The translations under genes and the position numbers were made by a program. A stretch of DNA of 64,000 nucleotides. Source: Lysobacter firmicutimachus. Lineage in GTDB: Bacteria > Pseudomonadota > Gammaproteobacteria > Xanthomonadales > Xanthomonadaceae. This document shows, one piece after another, positions 26,158 to 35,215 of the stretch. Numbering within the stretch: the first letter of the stretch is position 1; every line of letters starts with the position of its first letter. The stretch is taken from assembly GCF_037027445.1 (NCBI RefSeq), contig NZ_JBANDL010000002.1, positions 4,782,001-4,846,000 of the forward strand. Reading direction: 5' to 3'. The notes below the pieces were generated by a model. It was not told the DNA's origin and did no database searches. It worked only from the letters and a program-made list of their open reading frames with translations.

Positions 26158-27012
26158 TCAGGCCGCGCGCGCGTCACCGCGGCCAATGCCGGCGGCGCGG
26201 TAGAGATGGATCGGGGTCGGATCGGCGCTGAACTGCGAAAACGGAAACGGTTCGGCCGACACCGCGGCGACGCCGTGGCCGAGAAAGCGCGGCACGATCG
26301 CGCTGCCGGTCTGGGCGTAGACCACCAGCGGCACGCCGCGCGCGCGCAGCGTGGCCAGGATCTCGTCGAAGGACCCGTTGCTGAGCGTCATCCCGGTGGC
26401 GATGACCAGATCGGCCGCGGCCAGCACCGGACGCATGTCGCGCGCGACCTCGGTGCCGTCGGCGGTGAACTCGAGATTGAAGTCGCAGGGCAGGCACACG
26501 CCGCCGTGCGAGCGGATCGCCTCGACCAGGGGATTGACCACGCCGATCAGGCCGACCCGCATGCCGGGCGCGATCCGCAGCAGGCTGGCGATCGCCGCGT
26601 CGCGCGCCTGCGCGCGCTGCAGCGGCGTGCCGTGCGGCAGCAAACGCGGCTCGGCCCCGGCCTGTTCGCGATGCGGCCGGACCAGCGCCAGATAGGCGTC
26701 GAGCGCGGCGATCCGCACCGGCGTGCGCGGATCGCGCAGCAACTCGGCGAGCGCGCGGCCGGACAGCTCCTCGGCCGCCGACGGGTCGAGCTGGTCGCGT
26801 TCGACGCAGCAGCCGCCGAACGCGGACTCGACCCGCAGCACCAGGTAGTGATTGCGGTACTTGGTGTCGGTGCCGGGGAACTGGGTGCTCTGGCGCACCC
26901 AGAACGCGCCGACCGCGTGCAGGCCGGCCGGGTCCGGGCCGTAGTCGCCGCGCAGCACGGCCTGGGTGAGGTCGGCGACGCTGGCCGGGGCAACAAGGGT
27001 TTCGAAGGTCAT
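26158..27012 (-). CDS. DUF364 (putative heavy-metal-chelation) family protein with DUF4213-like N-terminus
   Basis: The 284-residue protein has an N-terminal alpha/beta part with 'LVLRVESAFGGCCVERDQ' and 'ALDAYLAL', matching the enolase-N-like DUF4213 domain, and a C-terminal Rossmann-like domain (about 140-284) with 'GMRVGLIGVVNPLVEAIR', 'LVIATGMTLSNGSFDEIL' and 'YAQTGSAIVPRFLGHGVAAV', the classic DUF364 pattern. The crystal structure of a Desulfitobacterium member showed this two-domain form and led to a suggested role in heavy-metal chelation; the reaction is unknown. Two adjacent Cys in 'GGCCVE' are a possible metal or active site. It is flanked at 9-bp distances by the ATP-grasp and MFS genes. 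Confidence 0.8.
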   Translation of the reverse strand: MTFETLVAPASVADLTQAVLRGDYGPDPAGLHAVGAFWVRQSTQFPGTDTKYRNHYLVLRVESAFGGCCVERDQLDPSAAEELSGRALAELLRDPRTPVRIAALDAYLALVRPHREQAGAEPRLLPHGTPLQRAQARDAAIASLLRIAPGMRVGLIGVVNPLVEAIRSHGGVCLPCDFNLEFTADGTEVARDMRPVLAAADLVIATGMTLSNGSFDEILATLRARGVPLVVYAQTGSAIVPRFLGHGVAAVSAEPFPFSQFSADPTPIHLYRAAGIGRGDARAA

Positions 27013-27021
27013 GGCAGTCGC

Positions 27022-28287
27022 TCAGGCAGCCGGGTCGGCGTAGGTCAGGGCCAGGCGCGACAGCGCGCGCTCGGCGTAGGCGCGGGCCTGCAGGCCGTCG
27101 CGGTCGCTGGCGATCACGTGGCCGAGGTAGCAGGCGTTGTCGATCGGCGCGGAGACGTCGCTGCCGGCGACCGCGGCCAAGCTCCAGCGCTCGACGTGAG
27201 GATCGGCGTCGAGGCCGGCGGAGCCGTCCAGGGCCGCGACCTTGCCGGCGCGCGGCGGCACCAGGAACTTGATCGCCGCGCTGGCCACGCCGGTGTCGCG
27301 CCGTCGCAGGTCGGGCTCGCGGCCCAGGGCCAGCTCGATCTGCGCATCGAGCAGGTCGATGCCGGTCACGCGCTGGATCAGTTCGGCGATGTAATTGCCG
27401 CCGGGGCGCGGATTGATCTCGACGATGCGCGGCCCCTGCGCGGTCAGTTTGACCTCGGTGTGGCTGAGGCCGTGGTCGTGGCCGACCGCGGACAGCGCGC
27501 CGCGCACCAGGTCTTCCACCGCGCGCGCCTGCACGGGATCGAGCCGGGCCGGGAACATATGCCCGTCCTCGACGAAATAGGGAAAGCCGGTCAGGCTCTT
27601 GTCGGTGATGCCGATCACCGTGGTCGCGCCGCGATAGGTGCAGGCCTCGACGCTGACCTCCTCGCCGTGCAGGTACTCCTCCAGCAGCAGCAGGGGCACC
27701 CGCGCCTGATCGCGGAAGTTGCGCGGGAACTGCTCCAGCGCGTCGAACGCCGCGCACAACTCTTCCTCGTCGCGAACCAAGCGGACGAAGGCGCTGGAGG
27801 CCAGGTCGGTCGGCTTGAGGATCAGCGGGTAGCCGATGCGCTGCGCCTCGCGCCGGCACTCGTCCCAGGACGCGGTGACGGCGAACTTCGGGTTCGGCAG
27901 CCCGGCGCGCTCGATCGCCTCGCGCACCCGGTCTTTGCGCCGCTCGTCGACCACGTTGGCCGAGAACGCCTGCGGCAGGTCCAGCGCCTGCGCCACCTGG
28001 GCCACGGTGTCGATGTAGTAGTCGCAGATGGTGACCACGCCGTCGAAGTTCAGGATCGCGTGCTGGGCGCGCAGGAACTCGATCAGCGCCGGCACGTCGT
28101 TGGTCTCGGCGCTGAGCACGTGTTCGGCGTGCTCGATCACCGGGTGGATCTCGCACGTGCGCGTATCGCGGTAGTGGTCGCGGTTGCGGGTGACGAAGGT
28201 GTAGCGGTGGCCGAGCCGGGCGATCGCCGGCGGAAAGATCCGCCCGGTGCCGCCGACCCAGCTTTCGATCATCAACAGGTGCGCCAT
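27022..28287 (-). CDS. ATP-grasp carboxylate-amine ligase
   Basis: The 421-residue protein is an ATP-grasp ligase related to carbamoyl-phosphate-synthase-like and dipeptide-forming enzymes. Visible features: N-terminal pre-ATP-grasp fold starting 'HLLMIESWVGGTGRIFPPA', ATP-binding 'YPLILKPTDLASSAFVRLV', 'LLLEEYLHGEEVSVEACTY', and the metal-binding 'LSHTEVKL ... RIVEINPRPGGNYIAEL' (Glu, Asn). The related ligases BacD and DdaF make dipeptides. AGGAG lies 7 bp before the ATG at 28287. It probably joins the amino acid made by the upstream kinase/PLP pair to a second amine or carboxylate. Partner substrates are unknown. Confidence 0.9.
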   Translation of the reverse strand: MAHLLMIESWVGGTGRIFPPAIARLGHRYTFVTRNRDHYRDTRTCEIHPVIEHAEHVLSAETNDVPALIEFLRAQHAILNFDGVVTICDYYIDTVAQVAQALDLPQAFSANVVDERRKDRVREAIERAGLPNPKFAVTASWDECRREAQRIGYPLILKPTDLASSAFVRLVRDEEELCAAFDALEQFPRNFRDQARVPLLLLEEYLHGEEVSVEACTYRGATTVIGITDKSLTGFPYFVEDGHMFPARLDPVQARAVEDLVRGALSAVGHDHGLSHTEVKLTAQGPRIVEINPRPGGNYIAELIQRVTGIDLLDAQIELALGREPDLRRRDTGVASAAIKFLVPPRAGKVAALDGSAGLDADPHVERWSLAAVAGSDVSAPIDNACYLGHVIASDRDGLQARAYAERALSRLALTYADPAA

Positions 28288-28322
28288 CGCAGTCTCCTGA
28301 GGGCGAGGGGGTGGGTTGCGTA

Positions 28323-29393
28323 TCAGTGCGCCAGCGCCGGCTCGGCCGTCGCCGGCGCGACACAGCCGGAAGCAGCGGGCTCGAATCGGGCCGGGTCGAA
28401 ATCGGCGCGTCCCCAGGCCATCGCCGACCACGGCAGTTGCAGCTGCTGCAGCGACTCGATCGCAACCGGCGCCAGCGCATCCGGGTCGAGCGCACGCTCG
28501 TACTCGGCGAACACGCCCTCGACGTAGCGGTGGCCGGTATCGGCGGCGAGGAACACCACGTTGCGCTGCGGATCGCGCCGCGCCTCGCGGCGCGCGACCA
28601 GGTAGCAGCAGCCGCTGGACAGACCGGCGAACACCGCGTGCTCGCGCAGCAGCGCCACCGCGCCGGACAGGCCGTAGTCGAACGAAACCCAATGCACCTG
28701 GTCGTACAGGGCATGGCGTACGTTGCGGAACGGGATCGAACTGCCGATGCCGGCGATGATGATGCCGGGGTCTTCGAGGTGCTGGCAGCCAAAGGTCATG
28801 CTGCCGAACGGCTGCACGCCGATCAGTTGCACGCCCGGCTCGGCGGCGCGCAACGCGCGCGCCAGCCCGCCGGTGGAACAGCCCGAGCCGACCCCGCCGA
28901 CCACGCTCAGCGGCGCGCAGTCCAGGCCGGCGACGATCTGCGCTGCGACCGGCGCGTAGCCGTCGTAGTGGATGTCGTCGTGGTATTGCTGCATCCAGTG
29001 CAGGTTGGGATCGGCGGCGAGCAGTTCGCGAATCCGCGCCACGCGCAGGCTCTGGTCCAGCTTCAGGGTCGGCTGCGGCTCGACCTGCTCGACCGTGGCG
29101 CCGAGGATGCGCAGCTGCAGCATCAGGGCGCGGTCGACGGTCTTGGAGCCGACGATATGGCACTTGAGCCCGAACTTGTGGCAGGCCAAGGCCAGGGCAT
29201 AGGCGTAAATGCCGCTGGAACTGTCGATCAACGTCGCCTCCGGACCGATCCGTCCGCTGTCGAGCAGGCCCTGCACCGCCGCCAGGGTCGAATAGACCTT
29301 CATGGTCTCGAAGCGGGCGACGTAGAGATTGCGTTCCAGCCGGATCAGGTCCGGCGCCTTGATCGCATCGGCGATGTGCGCATGCGGGCTCAT
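28323..29393 (-). CDS. PLP-dependent enzyme, cysteine-synthase/SbnA-like
   Basis: The 356-residue protein has the fold-type-II beta-family layout: PLP-lysine in 'VARFETMKVYSTLAAVQGLL' (Lys at about 32), a Ser-rich phosphate/amino-acid loop 'DSSSGIYAYALALACHKFG' in place of TSGNTG, and the PLP-phosphate Gly loop 'VGGVGSGCSTGGLARAL'. SbnA and CysK work by beta-replacement on O-phosphoserine or O-acetylserine. Here the upstream gene is an L-threonine-kinase-like GHMP kinase with a 4-bp ATGA overlap, so O-phosphothreonine is a likely substrate. The diverged active-site loops argue against housekeeping cysteine synthase. The product could be a 2,3-diaminobutyrate or other beta-substituted amino acid; this is inference. 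Confidence 0.85.
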   Translation of the reverse strand: MSPHAHIADAIKAPDLIRLERNLYVARFETMKVYSTLAAVQGLLDSGRIGPEATLIDSSSGIYAYALALACHKFGLKCHIVGSKTVDRALMLQLRILGATVEQVEPQPTLKLDQSLRVARIRELLAADPNLHWMQQYHDDIHYDGYAPVAAQIVAGLDCAPLSVVGGVGSGCSTGGLARALRAAEPGVQLIGVQPFGSMTFGCQHLEDPGIIIAGIGSSIPFRNVRHALYDQVHWVSFDYGLSGAVALLREHAVFAGLSSGCCYLVARREARRDPQRNVVFLAADTGHRYVEGVFAEYERALDPDALAPVAIESLQQLQLPWSAMAWGRADFDPARFEPAASGCVAPATAEPALAH

Positions 29394-30346
29394 CGGACCC
29401 CCGTTTCGATGAAGCGGCAGGCGTGGCCGAGACCACGGAAGAACGAGGACAACGCCCCCATGCGCAGCGCATCGGGCCGCAGCGCGTACAGGTAGCCGAT
29501 CAGGCTGCCGGTGTGCGCGACCAGCACGCCGTCGGCGCCGAACTCGCGCCGGCGTTCGAGCAGTTCTTGCAGATGCCGTTTGGGAGTGACGCCTTGGGCG
29601 AGTTCGGCGCTGCGCGTGGCGCAGGCGCAGATCGCGGCGACGTCGTGGGCGGCGAACGCATCCAGCGCCCGGCGCAGGTTCGCCCGATAGGCCGGCAACT
29701 GCCGCCGGTAGTGGCTCAGCAGGGGCGCGGCCAGCTTTTCGGTTTCGACCGTGCCGCCCTCGTCGATGTAGCAGGCGTGCAGGCGCAGCGGCGCGTCGAA
29801 GGTCTGCAGCACCTGCTGGCGGCCGCTGAGGTACAGCGCATGGCTGTCCAGAAACACGCTGTCGGAGCGCTCGATGCCGCGCAGCAGGGCCGAGATCGCC
29901 GGTGCCGGCGTGTCCAGGCCGAAGATCCGGTCCAGGCAGCGGATGGTGGCGACGATGTCGGCGGTCGAACTGGCCATGCCCTTGCCCAGCGGCAGTTCCG
30001 AGTCGTGGCTCCAGCGTCCGTGCGGCAAGCGTCGCCGGTGCCGATGCAGGTACAGCTCGATCGCGCGCCGGCATTTGTCCTTGCCGGCCAGGTCGGCGTC
30101 GATGTCGCCGTCCTCGCCGGGCGCGAAATGGATCCAGCTGTAGCGCCGCACCGGCAGCGAAATGATGCCGATCTGCAGTTCGCCCTCGTGTTCGCACGGG
30201 CCTTGCAACAACTCGCCCAGCGTGCCGTGGCAGACCCCGCTGTGTATCGTCCGCAGCGGCGGCACGTCCCCCTGCCCCCTCGCCGCCGCCTCGGCCGCAT
30301 CGCGGCCGCCCGCACTCCGTGTCGCCGTTCGCTCCTGCCGCAGCAT
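29390..30346 (-). CDS. GHMP-family kinase, L-threonine-kinase (PduX)-like
   Basis: The 318-residue protein has the GHMP signature: N-terminal 'CHGTLGELLQGPCEHEGEL' (PduX-type G-x-x-GEL-x-QG), ATP loop 'PLGKGMASSTADIVATIR' (about 118-135) and C-terminal motif 3 'ADGVLVAHTGSLIGYLYAL'. The stretch 'GKGMASSTADI' is typical of the L-threonine kinases that make O-phospho-L-threonine for cobalamin. No cobalamin genes are here, and the next gene is a beta-replacing PLP enzyme, so a new use of phosphothreonine is likely. GGGAG lies 8 bp before the ATG at 30346, 23 bp after the upstream receptor stop. Confidence 0.85.
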   Translation of the reverse strand: MLRQERTATRSAGGRDAAEAAARGQGDVPPLRTIHSGVCHGTLGELLQGPCEHEGELQIGIISLPVRRYSWIHFAPGEDGDIDADLAGKDKCRRAIELYLHRHRRRLPHGRWSHDSELPLGKGMASSTADIVATIRCLDRIFGLDTPAPAISALLRGIERSDSVFLDSHALYLSGRQQVLQTFDAPLRLHACYIDEGGTVETEKLAAPLLSHYRRQLPAYRANLRRALDAFAAHDVAAICACATRSAELAQGVTPKRHLQELLERRREFGADGVLVAHTGSLIGYLYALRPDALRMGALSSFFRGLGHACRFIETGVR

Positions 30347-30369
30347 CGCCGCGTCTCCCGTCAGAAGGT

Positions 30370-32307
30370 TCAACCGCCGAAATCGACCGTCAGTTGCGCG
30401 CTGAAGCGGCGACCGTCGGTCAAGCCGAAACTGTTGTGGCCGTAGATGTTCCAGGTGTAGGTGTCGGCGACGTTGGCGACCAGCACGCGCAGGCTGGCCG
30501 GCGCCTCGCCGAGGCGGAAGCGGTAGCGCGCGCCGAGATCGACCAGGGTGTAGGCCGGCACCCGGTTGACGCCGTCGCGAGAAGCCACGCGCTCGCCGTA
30601 ATGGCTCATCGCCAGATCGAACGACAGGCCGGGCCGCCACGCCGGGCGATACTCCAGGTCGGTGCGCAGCAGGCGTTCGGCCTGGCCGATCGGACGCTCG
30701 CCCACCCGGCCCAGCCGCACCGCTTCGCCGCCGACCCGCGGCCGCATCAGCACCGCGCCGGCGACCAGGCTCCAACGGTCCGACGGCCGCCCGCTCAGGC
30801 TCAGTTCGACGCCGCGATGGCGAACTTCGCCGATCGCGCCGAACACGTTGCGCTCGTCGGTGGTGAAGTACGGCTTGCGCACGTCGAAGGCGCCGGCGAC
30901 CAGGCTCAGGCCGTCGCCGAATTTCCAGCGCAGGCCGGCGTCGCTCTGGCGGGTGCGGATCGCCTGCAACGCCTGGTTGCGGTTGGCCGCATCGTCCGGC
31001 GCGATGCCGCTCTCTTCCAGGCCGCGGGTATGGCCGGCGTACAACGCCAGGGCCGGACTCAGGTACAGCGCCGCGCTGGCGCTCGGCAGCCAGGGATCGT
31101 CGCGGCTGGCGGTGCGCGGCAGGCCGGGCTGGTCGACCGTTTTTTCGTAATGGCTGCGCTGCAGGCCCAGATTGAGTTCGCCGACCTCGCGCCAACGGCC
31201 CTCGTAGGCCAGGCCCGCGGTCCACTGCCGCACCCGGTCGTGGCTGCGCGGACCGAACGCGAACGCCGACGGCCTCGGCACCGGCCGCGCCTCGCCGAGC
31301 GCGCGTTCGCCCAGGTCCAGCGCCGGCGCCGAACCGCCGTATTCGTTGTGCAGACGGCGCGCGCGTACCGCCGCATGCAGCACGTGCAGACGCGGCCCCT
31401 CGGCGAAGCTGCGGCTCAGGCGCAACTCGCCGCTGCTGCTGGCGTAGCGCTGGCGCGGATCGGCGATCACCTTTTCGCGCGTGCGGCCGTCGGGCGTGGT
31501 GCCGGCGAACAGTTCGGCGAACCCGCTGGGCTGATGGTTGATCGAACGGAATACGCCGCCGGACAGCGCCCAGTCGCGGCCGAAGCGGGCCTTGCCGAGT
31601 ACGCCGTAATTGCGGCTGTCGTACTCGTTGTCCGACCAGCTCTGGCCGAAATGGCGACGGCGCTCGATCCGCGGCGGAAGGTGATTGGCGGAGGTCAGGA
31701 TGGTCGGCGCCACCTCTTCGTCGCGGCCACGCGAGATACTCCAGAACGGCAGGATCTCGACGTTCTCGCTCGGCCGCCAGCGCGGCACCAGGCCGGCACG
31801 CAGATAGCGCGCGTCGGCGCCGTCGTAGTACTCCTCGCGCGCTACCGCGATCCCGGCGGCCAGGCCCAACGTGCCCGGCACGATCGGCAAGCGCGCATCC
31901 AGCTCCAGCGCCGGCGCGGCGTAGGCGTTGAGCGCGCCCAGCACGCTGACCACGCGTTCGTCGCCGGCCTTCTTCAGCCGGTAGTCGACGATCCCGGTCG
32001 GGGCCGGAAACGGGTAGCTCAGCGCCGACAGGCCGACCCGGATGCTCGAGCCCTCGACCAGCGCCGGCGGAACCGTGCCCTGGCGGTCGAAGTACACCCC
32101 GTCCATGCGCACGTTGCCGGCATCGACCGGCGAAAAGCCGCGCACCTGCTTGCTGCTGTACAGGCCGATGCTCTCGTTGCCGAGAGTCGCGCCGAAGGCG
32201 TCCTCGGCCGCGGTCACGGCATTGTCGCCGGCGCGTTGCGCGGCGGCTTCGCCGCTGCAGGCGAGCAGGCCGCAGCCCAGGGTCCAACTCCATACTCGCA
32301 GGCTCAT
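30370..32307 (-). CDS. TonB-dependent receptor, second of the operon
   Basis: The 645-residue protein has a short signal peptide ('WTLGCGLLACSGEAAAQRA'), a plug domain (about 40-130, with 'VRGFSPVDAGNVRMDGVYFD' and 'SYPFPAPTGIVDYRLKKAG') and a beta-barrel ending in Phe-Gly-Gly ('SAQLTVDFGG'). It is shorter than average for siderophore receptors. The barrel ends with the usual 'RFRLGEAPASLRVLVANVAD' and 'YNS-like' penultimate strands. GGAG lies 8 bp before the ATG at 32307, and the upstream permease stop is 2 bp away (TGAGCATG), so expression is coupled. Likely ligand: the metal complex of the operon's own product. Confidence 0.87.
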   Translation of the reverse strand: MSLRVWSWTLGCGLLACSGEAAAQRAGDNAVTAAEDAFGATLGNESIGLYSSKQVRGFSPVDAGNVRMDGVYFDRQGTVPPALVEGSSIRVGLSALSYPFPAPTGIVDYRLKKAGDERVVSVLGALNAYAAPALELDARLPIVPGTLGLAAGIAVAREEYYDGADARYLRAGLVPRWRPSENVEILPFWSISRGRDEEVAPTILTSANHLPPRIERRRHFGQSWSDNEYDSRNYGVLGKARFGRDWALSGGVFRSINHQPSGFAELFAGTTPDGRTREKVIADPRQRYASSSGELRLSRSFAEGPRLHVLHAAVRARRLHNEYGGSAPALDLGERALGEARPVPRPSAFAFGPRSHDRVRQWTAGLAYEGRWREVGELNLGLQRSHYEKTVDQPGLPRTASRDDPWLPSASAALYLSPALALYAGHTRGLEESGIAPDDAANRNQALQAIRTRQSDAGLRWKFGDGLSLVAGAFDVRKPYFTTDERNVFGAIGEVRHRGVELSLSGRPSDRWSLVAGAVLMRPRVGGEAVRLGRVGERPIGQAERLLRTDLEYRPAWRPGLSFDLAMSHYGERVASRDGVNRVPAYTLVDLGARYRFRLGEAPASLRVLVANVADTYTWNIYGHNSFGLTDGRRFSAQLTVDFGG

Positions 32308-32309
32308 GC

Positions 32310-33818
32310 TCACAACTCCGTGGGCCAGTCGCGCAGGCGACGCCAGGCCAATGCGATACCGATGCCGCTCAGCGCCCACAGCCACAGCGCGAACGGCCAC
32401 GCCATCGCCGCGCGCTGGGCGCCGCTGCGTTCGCCGCCGTGCCAGGCCGGAATGTCGTCGTACTCGGCGAAGTTCAGTCGTCCGTAGGTGCCGTCGGCCG
32501 ACGCCGCGCCGATCCGGCGCTGGATGCGCGGATAGAACCAGTCGCGCAGGCGCTGCTGATAGACGCGCACCTGCGCTTCGAAGGCGCGATGGCGCTGCGC
32601 ATCGGTGCCGGCCAACCTTGCCAATGCCTCCTGCAAGCCCAACGTCGGCGACAGATAGCCGGCCACGACCGACACGCGTTCGCGCCCGTCCCGCGCCCGT
32701 TCGCGCTGTCGTTGCAACGGCGCCAGCCGCCGTTCCAGCTCCGGCGCCAGGAAGCTCAGGCGTGTCGCGTAGTCCAGGCCGGCCGCGCGCTCGGCGGCGT
32801 CGACGCGTCCGTTGCGGCGCAGTTGCGCGGCGACGATCCGGTCGCGCTGCGCCGCGATGGCGTCGTTGTGGCGGCGTTGCGCATCGACATAGGCCACGGC
32901 CGACGGCGCCGGCCACGCGCGTTCGGCGGCCGCACTGCCGAGCATCGGCACGCCGACCGCGAGCAGGGCCCAGAGCGCGGCCAGGGTCGCGATCGCCCCG
33001 GCCGCGTTCGGCCAGGCTGCCGCCACCACGCCGCCCAACGCCACCCAGAACGCCACGTAGGCCAGCAGCAGGACCGCTGCGGCGGCCAATTCGCGCCAGG
33101 CCGCGCCCGCCTCCACGCCGGCTGCGGCCAGGGCAGCCGCAGTCAACGCCAGGACTGCCGGCGCCAGCCACAGATAGATCGCGGCGATGCGCGCGCCGAG
33201 CCACACGCGGGCGGAGACGCGCTGCGCGGCGATCAGGCGCAGCATGCCGTGATCGCGCTCGAAGGTCGCCAGCAGGCCGACCAGCAGGATGGCCGTGATC
33301 GGCAGCAACTGGGCCAGGACGAAACCGAGGTCGAAGCGGCCCAGCGCCAGTCCACGCGGGTTTTCGAAGTCGTAGGCCGGTTCGATCCCGAACGGGGTTT
33401 CCAGTTTGACCGGCAGCCGGCTCGGCAACAGATCGCTGGCGCCGACCGCGAGCGGCGACAACGGCAGATGCGGTTTGTCGGCGTGCACGCGGAGGAAATA
33501 GCGGCTGAAGCCGGCGATGTCGGTCGGATCTTGCCAATACGGCACCCGCTCCGCGGCGGGCTCGGCATAGCGCCGCGCACGCTCGCGGATCTGCGCCGCC
33601 CAGGCCGCGTCGCTGGCGCGACTGCGTTCGATCGCCGCGTCCTGAGCGTGGTGCAGCGCGGCGCCGTTGTGCGCGCCCCACAGCATCGCCGCGCCGAGCA
33701 AGGCCAACAGCGTCCACAACAGGCGGCTGCGACCGAGCTGACGCAGTTCCCAGCGCAGCAGATGGGCGAAGTTCACCGGTGCGGCGTCGCTCGCCGCGGT
33801 CGTCGGCAGCGCGCTCAT
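32310..33818 (-). CDS. ABC-2 type permease with large periplasmic domain (DUF3526-like)
   Basis: The 502-residue protein has an N-terminal membrane helix ('RLLWTLLALLGAAMLWGAH'), a long periplasmic part (about 50-170 and again after 330) and a group of five or so membrane helices in the middle, with the ABC-2 hallmark 'LVGLLATFERDHGMLRLIAA' (ERDxGxLRLI). It overlaps the stop of the first permease by ATGA and is followed directly by the second receptor. Such paired permeases with a single ATPase form one ABC-2 transporter. Together with TonB receptors this suggests either metal/metallophore movement across the inner membrane or release of a periplasmic factor; direction is not certain. Confidence 0.82.
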   Translation of the reverse strand: MSALPTTAASDAAPVNFAHLLRWELRQLGRSRLLWTLLALLGAAMLWGAHNGAALHHAQDAAIERSRASDAAWAAQIRERARRYAEPAAERVPYWQDPTDIAGFSRYFLRVHADKPHLPLSPLAVGASDLLPSRLPVKLETPFGIEPAYDFENPRGLALGRFDLGFVLAQLLPITAILLVGLLATFERDHGMLRLIAAQRVSARVWLGARIAAIYLWLAPAVLALTAAALAAAGVEAGAAWRELAAAAVLLLAYVAFWVALGGVVAAAWPNAAGAIATLAALWALLAVGVPMLGSAAAERAWPAPSAVAYVDAQRRHNDAIAAQRDRIVAAQLRRNGRVDAAERAAGLDYATRLSFLAPELERRLAPLQRQRERARDGRERVSVVAGYLSPTLGLQEALARLAGTDAQRHRAFEAQVRVYQQRLRDWFYPRIQRRIGAASADGTYGRLNFAEYDDIPAWHGGERSGAQRAAMAWPFALWLWALSGIGIALAWRRLRDWPTEL

Positions 33819-35215
33819 GGCCGCAACCTGCGCGCGGCGCGCGCCAGGGCCCAGCACGCCAGCGCCACCCATACCGCCAGCGCCCACAGGGCCCAACCGG
33901 CGGCGCCGCCGGCCTGGATCAGGCTGGGCGAACGGTGAACGAATTCGGGAATCTGCGCCCACAGCCGCGCATCGCCGCCGGGCTTGGCGCTGTCGCCGTT
34001 CGGCTGACGCATGACTTCCCGGTTCATGCGGTTGACCAGCTCGCGCCGGTAGTGCTCGGCGCCGTCGACGAAGCGGCGGTGATGATGGAAATCGCTGCCG
34101 GCCAGCCAGGGCGACAGCGTCTGCATCGCCGCGCTCGGCGACAACAGGCCGACCGCAGCGAACGCCTGGTCTTGCGCTTCGACCCGATCGTAGAAATTGC
34201 CCAGCACGCGATCGAAGGCCGCGTGCGAATGCCGTTCGCTGAGATCGAGCTCGGCGCCGCGCAGGTTCACCGGCAAAGCCTCGGCGCGGTCGGCGCCGTA
34301 GCGTGCGAGCAGTTCGGCGCGACGCTGCTGCGCCTGCTCGGCGGTCCAGTAGGCCGGCGCTTCGTCCTGCAACTGCTGCTTCACCGACTGCGTCGCCGGC
34401 AACGGCCGGGCCTGCTCGACCGCGCTGCTGGCCCAGCGCGGCAGGGCCAAGGCGAGCAGAATCCACAGCCCGAACAACAGCGCCAGGGCGCCGCGCACGC
34501 TGCCGGCGAGCAGCGACGCGGCCACCCCGAGCGCGCTGAGGAGCCCCAAATACGCGCTCATCGCCGTCGCCCACAACGCCAGGCGCAGCAATGCGTCGGC
34601 GTCCCAACCGACGACGACCCAAAGGGCGACCGTCGCCGCCAGCGTCACCGGCACGACCAGGACCAGGCTCAGGATCGACCAGATCGCCAAGCCCTTGGCG
34701 ATCACGATCGTGCGCGGCCGCAACGCCGCGCCCAGCGCCAAGCGCAAGGTGCCGCGCTCGCGGTCCATCGCCACCGCCGTGAAGGCGAGCAGGAAAGCGA
34801 TCAGCGGCGCCAGTCCGATCAGCAGGCCGGCCGGGCTGGTCAGGCCGGCGCGCTGCAAGGCCGAGGCCTCGCCCTGCGGCCGGTATAGCAGATCGTTCTG
34901 CACGTGCGCTTCCAGCCACACGGTCTGGCCGACGAAGGGCTCCACGCCCGGGTCCAGGGCGGCCAGCAGCGGCGTCGGCTTGAACGCGAAGATGCTGTAG
35001 TGCGCGGCCGAATGCGGGTCCTTCTCGCCTTGGCCCAGCCAGCGTGCGCGTTCGGCCGCGGCGACCTCGCGCTTGGCCGCATTGGCGTCGATCACCTGGC
35101 CGAGGTTGACCGCGAACGCGATCAGCACCAGCGCCGCCAAACACCACAACGCCCGCCAGGCGCGCCGGTCGCGCCGCAGCAGCAGGCCTTCGTAGGCGGT
35201 CAGCGCGGCGATCAT
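33815..35215 (-). CDS. ABC-2 type permease with large periplasmic domain
   Basis: The 466-residue protein is a paralogue of the permease that follows it: N-terminal membrane helix ('WCLAALVLIAFAVNLGQVI'), periplasmic domain with 'DPHSAAHYSIFAFKPTPLLA' and 'LEAHVQNDLLYRPQGEA', then membrane helices with 'AFTAVAMDRERGTLRLALG' (the ERG-TLRL hallmark of this family) and a C-terminal helix. It overlaps the ABC ATPase stop by 4 bp and the next permease start by 4 bp (ATGA in both cases). Such tight coupling indicates a heterodimeric channel made in equal amounts. Confidence 0.82.
   Translation of the reverse strand: MIAALTAYEGLLLRRDRRAWRALWCLAALVLIAFAVNLGQVIDANAAKREVAAAERARWLGQGEKDPHSAAHYSIFAFKPTPLLAALDPGVEPFVGQTVWLEAHVQNDLLYRPQGEASALQRAGLTSPAGLLIGLAPLIAFLLAFTAVAMDRERGTLRLALGAALRPRTIVIAKGLAIWSILSLVLVVPVTLAATVALWVVVGWDADALLRLALWATAMSAYLGLLSALGVAASLLAGSVRGALALLFGLWILLALALPRWASSAVEQARPLPATQSVKQQLQDEAPAYWTAEQAQQRRAELLARYGADRAEALPVNLRGAELDLSERHSHAAFDRVLGNFYDRVEAQDQAFAAVGLLSPSAAMQTLSPWLAGSDFHHHRRFVDGAEHYRRELVNRMNREVMRQPNGDSAKPGGDARLWAQIPEFVHRSPSLIQAGGAAGWALWALAVWVALACWALARAARRLRP

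Noticed and set aside
28323..29393. Housekeeping cysteine synthase
   Set aside because: The active-site loops are strongly diverged, the gene is inside a transport/biosynthesis operon and it overlaps a threonine-kinase-like gene.
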